Shown one piece after another: positions 45,897 through 56,166 of a stretch of 64,000 nucleotides of DNA (positions within the stretch are counted from its first letter, which is position 1; the number at the start of each line of letters is the position of its first letter). This DNA comes from Tetrapyrgos nigripes (lineage: Eukaryota > Basidiomycota > Agaricomycetes > Agaricales > Campanellaceae). The translations under genes were made by a program, and so were the position numbers. The notes under the pieces were generated by a model, which saw only the letters and a program-made list of their open reading frames with translations, was not told the origin of the DNA and did no database searches. The stretch spans positions 1 through 64,000 of the forward strand of contig JAACJM010000100.1 of the NCBI GenBank assembly GCA_013368315.1, in the 5' to 3' direction.

Positions 45897-46420
45897 TTAG
45901 GCAGGTGGAAAGGAGAGTGTCTGTCTGTCAGAGAATGATTGTGATTGTGAGCTATTATCACAAAGGTCTCTGAAGATGCTATGCACCTTCATCAACCATT
46001 GAGACTTTTTCCTGGTTTTGTTTTCATTGTACTCCTCCAACTGTCCCCAGACCTTCTGAACCCACCAGTCCTGCAGGACAGATTGTGCTTGAAGCCCAGT
46101 CATGACACCTTTCTGGACAAAATTGGCCTCTTTAAGATCTTGAACAGCAGCCTGCAGCTCTGCTTCATACTCTGTCTGTGGCTCTTGCTGCAGCAGCTGC
46201 TCATAATGACACTTGTTTGGGGATATGAATGTAGTGACCAAAGGTGGGGGTACATCGGTAGATGTGAGAAATCTGAAAGAGGAAGATGTTGAAATAGTCA
46301 AAACTGTATGGGCCACTCAAACAGGTGTTGTAATGGGCATGGTGATGGGTGTGGTAGCATGAAGAGGTGATGTGGGCTCACTAGCTGAGGCCGATGCAGG
46401 TATGTTTTCATCTGATTGGT
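45897..46420 (-). pseudogene. Pogo-type transposase, C-terminal part
   Basis: The minus strand reads STSSSFRFLTSTDVPPP, HYEQLLQQEPQTEYEAELQA, LQAQSVLQDWWVQKVWGQLE and NKTRKKS. The pattern EPQTE.E.EL..A......V..G.QAQ.VLQ..YV..V..QL is the C-terminal coiled region of fungal pogo/Fot transposases (family knowledge). It is separated from the catalytic part by about 0.7 kb of unrelated sequence, so the gene is interrupted. Confidence 0.65.
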
Positions 46421-47109
46421 GTTTCTTCATACAACTCCACGTCATACACCCCTGTAAAATCATGATGATAGTATTAAATTCACTTACATTTGAATCTGAC
46501 TTGACCACACCTGTCCGCATCAGGCTCCTCAGTCATTACTAGCCAAAGAACAGAGCTGTGGTGCCAGACTAGTGAAATTGAATCATGAGTGAACAATGGA
46601 AAGCTTGAACCTTGATCCTGAGTAATGGAGTGCTTTGGAGACTCTTGGAGACCTGTTACTAAGAAAATGAATATTGTGGCAATGGAGAAATGAAGAACCA
46701 CTGAAAGATGGGCTCAGGGAAACTTGACTGCAGAGAAAGACGAAAACCAAAGAATAGAAAGGTATACACTCAGGCTCCAAGCCACCACCACAGATACACC
46801 ATCTGTTTACATCTGCAATTATGTACATATTCATCTTTAATTCATTGTACCTGCATATAATTACAGTAGATGTAGATACGTAGAGAACCCACCCCCCCCC
46901 CCCCCCACTGTTTGACACTAGAGACCTCGTCTTCAGGTGACAACAGAGAAAGAGTTTTAGAGTTTATTTTGATCAGGGGAATCTCGCCTGCAGACTCGCA
47001 GTTAGTGCACTGAGGAATCTTAGTTAGTGATTAGGGGAATCCCAACCTGCAGACTCACAGTATTACGGAGGAATCTCCATCTGATTGAATAAAAACACTA
47101 TACACCACA
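46421..47109. other. Sequence separating the pogo fragments
   Basis: No coding similarity. It contains a 16-base poly-C run (about 46891-46907) and a pair of ~50-bp imperfect direct repeats (46972-47020 and 47029-47079; GGGGAATC...CCTGCAGACTC). It may be an insertion in the transposase gene; no clear terminal repeats were found. Confidence 0.45.
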
Positions 47110-48400
47110 TTCCCCACCTTTGAGACCATCTAAGAGAGTTGTTGAGTTTCACTCATCAATACTCTTATCATTCAAGATCCCTTCAAACTTAAGGAGTCTT
47201 ATAGAGTGTATTATTGATTTCTATCCACTACACTCAAGAGCCCTATCAATGAGAGCTGAGACATGTTTCACAGGGGATGTGAGGCCAAGTGGCATAGTGT
47301 GTCAACCAGATATTGTGGTCTCAAGACTAGGGGCCATCATTGAAGCAGACATCTTGTTGGGATTGAAAGGCACAACACCAGTTTCTTGAAATGCTGCCTT
47401 GATGTTGTCTGGTGTGAACGTTTGAAGGTAAGGTTTGGCATAGACTACAAAAAAGTTTGATTTCATGATCTTGTAGCCCTGTCATTCATAGTCATCTTGG
47501 GTGGAGTGCCAATTCTTCTTCAAGGGACTGAAGAGAACTATGTCAAGGTGTTGATAAACATGGGTAGAGTGTGATGGGTAACAGAGAACATGGATGTTGT
47601 TCACTCAGGCACACTTGAGGAATCCATGGGTGTAATGTGATGCATGTCCATCAACCAGTGGTGCATGACCAGTGCAAAGTTAGGTGAGCAGGCTGGTGTG
47701 TCTGTGTGGGAGTCCCTTGGTGAGCTTGAGATAGTTCCTGCTCACCTTGGTTGCACCCCCTGGAACATATTCCTTACTCCCTATTCCTGTCTGCAGCCCA
47801 CTCTCATCCACACTGTACACCAACTCATCTGGTATATTGTGCTTCTTGTGGCACTCCTTCAATAAAGCAAAATATTCCTCCTTCATGACTGGGTTAACTG
47901 CACAACCACATTTGTTGTTGAGTGCATGAGACCAGTATTTTCCAAGTTGGTCATGGTGCTTGTTGATGAAGCATGTAGCCCAGTCCTTTCCGAGACCATT
48001 TTCTGGTACTAGAGACCCCAGCCTGCACTTGAGTATATGCTCAGCATGCTGCCTGATCCTATGAGGGCTGAGGGGAAACCTGCAGTCTCCACACTCAATG
48101 GCAAAATCAACAACCATTTTTTGTTCTTTGGATGTCATGTGGTGTTTTGTTGAATTGAAGTCAGTAATGGTTTGGCCTCTCTTTGTGTGTCATGCCAGAG
48201 TAGGTGAGCTTAGAGAAATATGATGTCCTGTCTTCTCAAAGTGGTCATTAGAGACAGCTCAGCAGACTTCTCAGAGACTTAGCTTCTTCTCCCCCTCCAG
48301 CTTTCCCAACTTGCCCAGATATCTCTGCACTGCCTTCTTTTTGAGCTCTGAGAGTTCATATGACATGATATTCTTCTTGACAGCCTGGGACTGGGCATGG
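47110..48400 (-). pseudogene. Pogo-type DDE transposase (catalytic part)
   Basis: The minus strand begins with a helix-turn-helix region (VKKNIMSYELSELKKKAVQR, SLSSPTLA). The CENP-B-like DNA-binding domain follows (MTSKEQKMVVDFAIECGDCR, FPLSPHR, NGLGKDWATCFINKHHDQL). The DDE domain has VYSVDESGLQTGIGSK (first Asp), then after breaks LVDGHASHY (second Asp), NNIHVLCYPSHSTHVYQHLD (third acidic), NIKAAFQETGVVPFNPNK. In-frame TGA codons at 47605, 47482 and 47302 and frame shifts near 47690 and 48180 inactivate it. Pogo elements move by cut-and-paste at TA sites; terminal repeats were not found. Confidence 0.8.
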
Positions 48401-48613
48401 CCTACCATGTCAAGGATTGAGATGGAAATTTTTCAAGTTTATCCTGCCAGTCGTATGCATCATGACTTGTGCTTGCTGGATTTCTACTTTGGGTTGTCTC
48501 TCCTTTTGAAAAGTGTGATGTGACACCTTTCCTGAGCCTGATATCCTTTGGGTCCCTTTTTTCTATTCCTCCTCTTTCCAGAGCTCTGTTTTGTTGCAGG
48601 ATGAGCTCCTTAG

Positions 48614-49145
48614 TGTGGTGTAGAGCACACACTTGGCTCAAACAGTAGACGTAGACAGAGCAGCAGTAAGACAGAAGACAATAAGAAACTAGTCCCAAGA
48701 CGAAGTTAATATTAAGTGAAGACAAGAAATACATGAGATGCTCACCTAGTCCCAAGATGAAGAGGTCAAGATGGGGACTAGGGAACTACTACTCTAAGCT
48801 TATATACACAGAACAGAAAGAAAGATAAAAACTGAGTAAAGCGAAGAAAGGAATCAGAGAACTGTCCAGAACAATTGAAGTACAGCCTATTGTCCCTATA
48901 AGAGATGTATCATGAAAAGATGAACAAAAGATGAACAAGCTGTGCATAGTGTCCCTGTAAGAGATGTATCATAAAAAGATGAACAAATGATAAAACAGGG
49001 GATAGTAGCTGTGCATAGATGATCAAGGAAAGATGAACAAAAGATAGGGCAAAGGATGAACAAAACAATGATCAAAAGGCAGTGACTGATGAAGAAAAGA
49101 AACAGAAAATGAACAAAAATACCCTGAAATAATACTGTCACAACA
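48614..49145 (-). repeat. Solo LTR 1 (532 bp), TSD CTTAG
   Basis: On the minus strand it starts TGTTGTGACAGTATTATTTC and ends GTGTGTGCTCTACACCACA. It is flanked by CTTAG at 48609-48613 and 49146-49150, a perfect 5-bp duplication. No internal coding region is attached, so it is a solo LTR left by recombination between two LTRs. It carries an extra ~50-bp internal duplication compared with solo LTR 2. Confidence 0.85.
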
Positions 49146-49150
49146 CTTAG

Positions 49151-49415
49151 ATGGTCTTTTACTTGCGTTGCAAAAATATAGAGGTCTAATTATGTTTTTC
49201 GTCTGCTATTTAAGTTTTTGGTAGTTTCTTTGCAGTCATATGTAGGTAATGTAGCTTTGGAATTTTGTTAGAAGCATGCAGAACTAGTTACTCTATCTTA
49301 ATGTCAAAAGTCCAAGGGGAGTAGGTGAGAGGAAGCCCTCTTCCAAGTCAAATGTATCAAGGACTGTGGTGTCTCACAGACCAGTACTCCTGTAACTAAT
49401 ATACATAACAATTGC
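49151..49415. other. Spacer between solo LTRs
   Basis: 265 bp of AT-rich unique sequence without recognised features. Confidence 0.5.
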
Positions 49416-49420
49416 GAGTC

Positions 49421-49893
49421 TGTCGTGACAGTATTATTTCAGGATATTTTTGTTCATTTTCTGTTTCTTTTCTTCATCAGTCACTGCCTTTTGTTCATCG
49501 TTTTGTTCATCCTTTGCCCTATCTTTTGTTCATCTTTCCTTGATCATCTATGCACAGCTACTATTCCCTGTTTCATCATTTGTTCATCTTTTTATGATAC
49601 ATCTCTTACAGGGACAACAGACTGTACTTTAATTGTTCTGGACAGTTCTCTGATTCCTTTCTTCGCTTTACTCAGCTTTTATCTTTATTTCTGTTCTGTG
49701 TATATAAGCTTAGAGTAGTAGCTCCCTAGTCCCCATCTTGACCTCTTTGTCTTGGGACTAGGTGAGCATCTCATGTATTTCTTGTTTTCACTTAATATTA
49801 ACTTTGTCTTGGGACTAGTCTCTCATCATTATCTGTCTACTGTTGTTCTGTCTATGCCTACTGCTTAGAGCCAAGTGTGTGCTCTTTACCACA
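49421..49893 (+). repeat. Solo LTR 2 (473 bp), TSD GAGTC
   Basis: Starts TGTCGTGACAGTATTATTTC and ends GTGTGTGCTCTTTACCACA, and is flanked by GAGTC at 49416-49420 and 49894-49898. It is the same family as solo LTR 1 but on the opposite strand. Separate target duplications show two independent insertions and rule out a single foldback element. Confidence 0.85.
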
Positions 49894-49898
49894 GAGTC

Positions 49899-51519
49899 CC
49901 AAATTCAAATGTTAAACAATGAATATAAATGCGGAATGATGGACAGAATAGAATAGATAATCAACATAATAAATGAAACAGAAATGGAATAGGGTGAGGT
50001 CCACATAGGTATAATCAAAAAACCCTCTGAGGGTTTCTGGGCTTGGGCAGTGAAGTGTGTATGAGTGATGGATATGGAAATTATGAGGGAACATGTGTGT
50101 TCAGCATGTGCCAAGAGTGTAGCTGAGGGTGGCTGAGCCAAAGGATGCTGACACTTATTGCTGCATATCACCTTGATTTGCAGTCATAAGCTTTTGGATG
50201 ACCCCCCTCCCTCCCTTACTAAGAAAGGGAATTTCCCATGCTATCACATGCATTTGGAAGCACAGACCACCAACTTCTAACATCTCAATATGCTCTTACT
50301 CTAGTACATGTACATCTATTGATCATTTATATGAACTAAATTACATTATATTGCTTTACTGATGTCTTTTTTTCTACTGTAGATCAAGCAATGCACAAGT
50401 TACAGCTGCCTACCACCTGGTAAGTAAAAATTGAATCCTATCTTGACATCCACTTTGTATATCTTGCAGTAGAAGGTGCTTTCTGCTGTAAACTTGGATT
50501 AGAGGGAGAAATTAAGTATGCAATATTCAGAAAGGAATTATAGCATGCACAGAGGGTGCCCCTTCCTTCTTTTCCTTTCTCATGCACCTACTCTATATGA
50601 TTTTGTGCTTCTGTGAATGAAAAAGTGAATATTTTCAGTCACATGCAAGCCATGTGGAGCTGTGGTCTGGCCTCAGACCTTCCTGATTTGATGTATCACC
50701 CAATTTCCACATGTCCTAGGCACATCATTTGTTGTAAAAACATTGGATTGAGCATTTTCCAGCTGGGACCAACTTTTTCATTCTCAATCATAAGGACCTC
50801 TTGACCCCCCCTCCCCCCAAGGTGATATATGGCAATAATATTTTGAACACTCCTTGGATTGGAAAAACTGCTGCATTTTTATCAAATATCTATCACCAGT
50901 GAATCCATTAATGGAGTAGTGCTGACTGTGGACGGGGGAATCAGGTTAGGTTGGTTGATCCTTGATGATCTTGACTTGACTTCTATTTGTAGATGTAGAA
51001 TTAGATATTTTGTAGCAAATATTAGAGGACAAACGATAGACAATTCCAAACATACAATCAGAGCAGCCTGTAAGGGATAAGAATGCCCTTAGGATGACGA
51101 CCAAAATGGAGGAGAATAGCGTTGATTCGACTACTGTACTGCATATTAATTCAAAGACTAAGTACTGTAATCTGGGTCATCTAAAACATAACGGAATCAA
51201 GAGGAAGTATAAAAGAAGGAATGTGATCCGTATGAAGAGACTCGGAAGGAATGAGAGGGTATGAGATACTAAGAGCTCGAGATCATGACTAGCTTAAAGA
51301 CGTACGGTTACACAGCCAGGCAATGACTCGCATGATAACAACCCGACCCCAACAACTTTTAGAACTTCTTTGTAGACTAGCTAGTGCCTTAGATATGCAA
51401 AGCAGCCTTGGTCAGGACAAACCCAAGCAAAGCAAGGTTGTTCATCATTATTTCGAATCCGGTACTGCGAAGCAATGGGCATTTAGTGGGCCATTCCTGA
51501 GATATTTGGACAGAACCAC
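49899..51519. other. Unassigned stretch
   Basis: No gene recognised. Two CCCCCCTCCC-containing patches (near 50203 and 50805) share the words TCATAAG and GACCCCCC. Inverted ATATCACCTTG/CAAGGTGATAT words lie outside them (50165 and 50819). Frames are short. Confidence 0.35.
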
Positions 51520-52227
51520 TTACGCAACAGGGAAAAGAGCAGCTAATCCAATCTGTGTGGTAATGATCTGAAGGAATCCAGCGAGCTCGTTGTCGACGGG
51601 TTGGAGGAGTCCGAAGAAGTTTGCATCATTTCCATGTCCACCCGTGTGAGAACTGATGATGAGGTGGGTGATTTCCTGTTCGTAGACGTCAATTTCCCGT
51701 AATCAAATGAATACGAACAACGTAACACCATACCTGAATGACATGCTCAAGCTCGTGGACTACCTGAATGCATGTACCTCGGAACGTACAAGTGACGAAA
51801 GGATACGGGTCGAAGTGTTGACCTTGACCTTGGCCAAAGATGGATGTGAGTTGGGAGGTAGCAGCACTAATGGCTTGATTAATGGCGCTGGTAACCGCTG
51901 CGAACGGGTCCTGCTGAGCTCCATCGTTGCCGTCGTTGCCAATGGCGGGTCTGGCGATGAGGTCTACCCAATGGCGATTGAGTACAGGAGCAGATCAATT
52001 CACGTTGGAGGCTACTCACCAGCGTGCGATTGGCTAATCTCACTGATTTTGCCGCGCAAATCGGTCAACGTATTGTGCACATTGTCGATGACAGCTTGTT
52101 GTCCAGCTGTCAATGCCTTAGTGGAATGATCATGGGCGGCAATAGGACTGGCGCTAATGGAAGGAACGAGAGTGCCCATGAGGCTGGCAGCACATATGAC
52201 AGTGCTAAGAAAACGAGTGAAGATCAT
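51520..52227 (-). CDS. Small secreted helical protein
   Basis: A complete three-exon gene: 52227-52020, 51963-51734 and 51675-51520, with GT..AG introns of 56 and 58 bases and a TAA stop, giving 197 residues. The N-terminus is a clear signal peptide (MIFTRFLSTVICAASLMGTL, then VPSISASP, with cleavage likely after the Ala/Ser region). The mature part is rich in Ala, Gln, Ile and Thr, with amphipathic helices (QQAVIDNVHNTLTDLRGKI, AINQAISAATSQLTSIFG). It has one nearby Cys pair (VTCTFRGTC) and a His-rich middle (HTGGHGND). I do not recognise a catalytic motif; it resembles small secreted proteins of mushrooms with unknown roles. It has no frame breaks, unlike its surroundings, so it is probably expressed. 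The ATG was chosen because the signal peptide starts there. Confidence 0.8.
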
Positions 52228-52759
52228 TGTTGGTTTCGAAGAGTAAATGAGTGACTTGCTGATGCTTGATGAAGAGACAAGTGGGCTCTGGTGATGAAGC
52301 GCAGGCTAGCGCTAGACCCTTTTGTAGTGTGCCAGTAGGCTAGTTCTGAATACAACAGTAATGGCAGCTCACCCCGTTCATCCTAGTGAAGCGACGACTT
52401 GCCAACTTCTGGTGCGGCGTCAGTCCATTGCAAAGGCAAATGCGTAGATGTCTCAGCCAGTCGACGGCCGGATTCAACGGCTCACCAATGGTTGAATGGG
52501 CTACTACTATTCGCAGCAGCTGTAAGGGTTGATGTGGGCCTAGCACCATCACCATTAGCTGAGACGTAGATAATGAACTTGTAATGAACATAGTTGAAGG
52601 GCCATCGTGTCCCGACAGGTCGGTAGTTTTACTAATTGGTTGGCTTGTCCATTGATTGATGATCCTATCCGTATACGGTAGTATACGTAGAGTTTTGCAG
52701 CGGACAGGCAACATGGTGCCCCGGTCTCTAGACTGGCGAAGTTGAACAAGGGTAAGATT
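52228..52759. other. Intergenic region upstream of the secreted gene
   Basis: Likely contains the promoter of the minus-strand secreted-protein gene. A 180-codon minus frame (52340-52882) has no domain and is regarded as chance. Confidence 0.4.
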
Positions 52760-54180
52760 ATGTATTACCCGGTTCTGAATTATCCGCAGATGGTACATGC
52801 TTGGTGGCCTCAAACCGTACTTTCCATGCCTTTTTGCAGCATACCTACTTTTCGCCGACCTTGCACGAATCCACGCATCCAACGAGTCTCAACGTTGCTA
52901 AATGACAGATCATCGCTGAGCACTGAGTGGCTCGCGATTCTCCTCCAATCACTTGGCAAATCTGACGCTCGGTTGACGCTCGGTATGGACCGTGTATTGA
53001 CAAATTTTGCTTACAAGATCAGCGCAAAAAATAAAATCGAGTTCGACTTGGATTGGACTTGGATGGGTGGACACAGCGAGCTTGGGGCTGGAACTATGAG
53101 GAGGAGTTGCTGCCAACTGGTTAATAAAAGCGGAGTACCACCATTGGAGTTTGTCCGCCCGGCCCGCAAGCGGATTTGAATTCCGGAATCGTCAGGCGTA
53201 TTACAACCCTTCTCTTCTCTTTCTACCTTCCTCTCCCCATCTTCGTTCAGCCTTCCCTTTGTTCTCATATCTCCTCCACCTTTTTCTACTTATCTCTATT
53301 TCTATCCAACCTCTACCCCGCCCAGTCTATCACGAAACACGTGCTTATACCAGGTTGTGCTCAAGCCCGTCAAAGTCTCAAGGCATACATACAGACACAT
53401 TACTAGCAAGAGGAGGACACGTCTCCCTTCAAAAAGGAAGGAACTTAGGTTACCAAAATGAACATGTCAATGAGGTACATCCTCGTCGTACTCGGCGTTC
53501 TGGTGAGTCTCCTTCCTTCCTCCTTCCCCTTCTTCCTTCTAGTCTTTTGCTCTTACAGCGCCTAGTCGCATCTCCTTTGTTTTACCCCTCTCTTCTTCGT
53601 TATTTTGGCCCCCCGCTGTCTCACCCAGCCACGTTGTTACACTTTCTTCTACTCTTCGCTTCCGTTCGTTCTGTTCTCTTTTCATTTCATTTCTTGGTGC
53701 AGCTACGACTGCCAGCTGTCATGTCAAGTCAAATCCAAATCCAACAGGCAACTAAGGCGAGCTTGCGCACATGGTGTAGGTGACATGACGTTATAGGCGA
53801 GAGAGATTGAGTGGGATAGTCCTGGTTTTTTCTCGATGCTATCAAAGACATCTCTTTTGATGGCAGCAAGGAGCTGGTTCATGACTGGGGACGAGTCTGC
53901 TCGGACCTGGACAGAGCCGCGAAAAATGTATGGACGGGGGTCATGGGTATCGTTGGGTATCATCGTTTGGCCCAGTGGGTGGGGACTGCATGATCGGGAA
54001 AGCGTACTTGGTTGGACCGCAGGTGGACATTTGAGACTGCAGCTGGGACTGTGGACTGTGGACAGATTGCACTTGGAAGGATTGCAATTGGGATGATGGG
54101 ATGGACGTATGGATATGGATATGGACGGGGTAGTCGGCTTGGGTGCGAAGCCCAGGCTCGGGCTGTTCGGGCCTGTTTTG
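52760..54180. repeat. Segmental duplication, copy 1
   Basis: Direct-orientation homology to about 61325-63215. Shared words include TTATCCGCAGATGGTAC, CCAACGAG(T/C)CTCAACGTTGCTAA, GCGGATTTGAATTCC and the first exon of a GT15 gene. TATGGATATGGA with GGTAGTCGGCTTG occurs inside the following intron. Divergence is substantial, so the duplication is not recent. Confidence 0.8.
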
Positions 54181-55288
54181 GGGAAGGAGAACCTGCGCGT
54201 TGGGTGTTTGTGTGGTGGGATGAGTGGGTTTCCTCTCTTATCTTCTCTCTTATCTTCCGTCTCTTATCGTTCGTCATGTCTTTCTCTAATACTAACCTAC
54301 TTCCACGACAGATTTCATGAAAGAACACCCTGAATACGTCGCTGAAGACAAATCGATGGGGTATTCGAGCAATAATGGGGGTGAGACGTATAATTTGTGT
54401 TATTGTGAGTGTTCTTCCTTCCTTCCGTGTTTCGCGTTTTCTTTCGTCCAATCCTCTTCTCTGTCCTTCTGTTGGTTGCGTCTATGTCTCTCCGTCCCTC
54501 CGTACCTTCTCCTTCTGCCATTCCTTCTCCTTCTGCCATTCCTTAGTAACGTAGCTGACATCTCTCCCAATACAGTCTGGTCCAACTTTGAAATCGCCGA
54601 CATGGACTTTTGAAGGTCAAAACCCTACGTGGATTATTTCGAGTATTTAGATAAGAAGGGTGGATTTAACTATGAGGTACGTTACACCTTGCTTGGTTGG
54701 GCCCCCCGTTTCCCTTTTCTTTTTCTTTTTCTTTTTCTTTTTCTTTTTCTTTTTCTTTTTCTTCGTTGGATTTTCATCTGGACATGGTGCTGACGACGGC
54801 TCCTTTATCCCCCATGCGCTTCCATAATCCCCATCCCAAAACTACCACTCAACCTCCCAACTACCTTTCACCCAACTTTAACCACAAATAGCTCTGGGGC
54901 GATGCCGCCGTCTGCTCCCTCGCCAGTTCTCTCTTCCTCCCGAAATTGAAAATCCAATTCCTCGATGAGATAGCTTACGAACATAACCCTACGCTCATTG
55001 TCTTCAAAAGGAAGAGATCTGGAGGAGTGGAAGGTGTACGTGTGATAGGGGGAGGAGTTTTGGTGGGTGTTTCTTCGACTATTATTCTTATTATTTTTTA
55101 CTTGGGGTTTGGGGGGAATTGTTGACGGGATTTTTGGGTTTGACTGCCGACGAAGTCGTGCCTGTTTCCCAGACCCACTCACTCCATTCTCACTCTTTTT
55201 CTCTCTGTGGTAGTACGCATATGATGCTGATGCTTATTTCTGTTCTGACCAGATTACGGTGGTTACTCTTGTATGCGTATACAATGAT
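53458..55288 (+). pseudogene. GT15 mannosyltransferase relic (KRE2/MNT1 type), copy 1
   Basis: Members of this family are type II Golgi enzymes that add alpha-1,2-mannose to glycans from GDP-mannose. Exon 1 (53458-53502) encodes MNMSMRYILVVLGVL, the membrane anchor. After ~0.8 kb, exon 54312-54404 (FMKEHPEYVAEDKSMGYSSN, then GGETYNLCY), exon 54576-54676 (FWSNFEIADMDF, TGA, RSKPYVDYFEYLDKKGGF) and exon from 54892 (LWGDAAVCSLASSLFLPKLK) follow. A last piece lies near 55253 (YGGYSCMRIQ, TGA). The middle exons present in copy 2 (for example the RRANATFVILARNSD block) are missing, exon 1 cannot be joined in frame, and a Trp codon of FW..D.DFW is TGA. FWSNFEIADMDF is the family signature. Confidence 0.75.
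54713..54766. repeat. TTTTTC microsatellite
   Basis: About eight units of a TTTTTC repeat, within an intron of the GT15 relic. Confidence 0.95.
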
Positions 55289-56166
55289 GCAATAAACCAT
55301 CTCTTCCAAGAAGCCAGTGGGCCCGGGGCGGGACTGGCTAAACGACAACATGTTACATGCACAGCTGGTCTACACCTCTTCCGTCTTCACATCCTCGTTA
55401 TCTCACTGTCTTCATCTCTTTATCCCCCTCTGTCCACGGCCCGCTCAGGCTTAAGCCCTTAACCTGCATCCCTATCAACGCGGCCGTGTCGTCGCTGCCT
55501 CTGTTCAGGTCGAGCTAGCTACCTGACCAAGTGACGATCAGGGAGAGTGGAAGGTGATATAGAAAAGGGTAAAGACGGAAGGACGTCCCGGTAGAGGACG
55601 CGGTTGGTTCTTGGTTCTCAAGACGCACACATACGTGGTACATGTGAGCACTCGATTGGAAGAAGAGGGGCCCTGGGAGGTGGAGGAATCCAAGGCTCTG
55701 CTTGGAGGTCAGAGGCGTAATGGTTCAAGGACCGTCGTTGGGAGATGTCTATTGTGACGGCTCGCAGGTCGGCGGCGATACCTGTAGTGGGGAGGCGTGG
55801 TAGTTGAGTCGGTACAAAAAGAGACAATCCTAGCTAGATCGTGTTGATGCTCTGGTATCAAAGCTTGAAATCTTAGGAACGCATTTTGTCCGGACCCGCC
55901 GCCGTGTTTATGTCGCTGACCCAGGTGCTCAACACGTTACTGTTGTACGTAGTAATAGAGAGTCCCTTGATTCCTGATTGGTCGCAGAAAGTCGTCAAAC
56001 GCGACATCTTAAGTTCGGATCACGTGCTTGAGATACTTTTCATCCTTTGCGATTCTGAACAGCAACGTCACGTTGTGCAAAGCTTTCTTGAGGTGAGTTG
56101 GAATTATGACTCGGGATCTTTTCGGGGAGTGAAAGACAAACCAAAGTAATCAAAAGAGCTTCAGAT
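55289..56166 (+). other. Upstream region of the NB-ARC gene
   Basis: Holds a possible coding patch at 55886-56092 (AAVFMSLTQVLNTLLLYVVI, WSQKVVKRDILSSDHVLEIL, VVQSFLE) ending at a GGTGAGTT donor. The acceptor CTTCAG at ~56164 would join it to the receptor exon out of frame, so I do not include it in the gene. It may be an N-terminal exon from another gene or a decayed 5' extension. Confidence 0.3.

Noticed and set aside
46891..46907. Poly-C run as a functional signal
   Set aside because: Simple homopolymer, length uncertain in assemblies; no associated feature.
48614..49893. Single foldback transposon or LTR pair of one element
   Set aside because: Each repeat has its own perfect 5-bp duplication with a different sequence, which shows two separate insertions.
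50155..50838. Possible MITE with ATATCACCTTG inverted ends
   Set aside because: The neighbouring C-rich patches are in direct, not inverted, orientation and no target duplication is visible, so the structure is inconsistent.
52340..52882. 180-codon minus-strand frame
   Set aside because: No domain, partly overlaps the segmental duplication, whose other copy does not preserve the frame.
53151..53783. 210-codon plus-strand frame over the GT15 exon 1 region
   Set aside because: It runs through the pyrimidine-rich leader and the intron in a different frame from the recognised MNMSMRYILVV exon; composition is leader-like.
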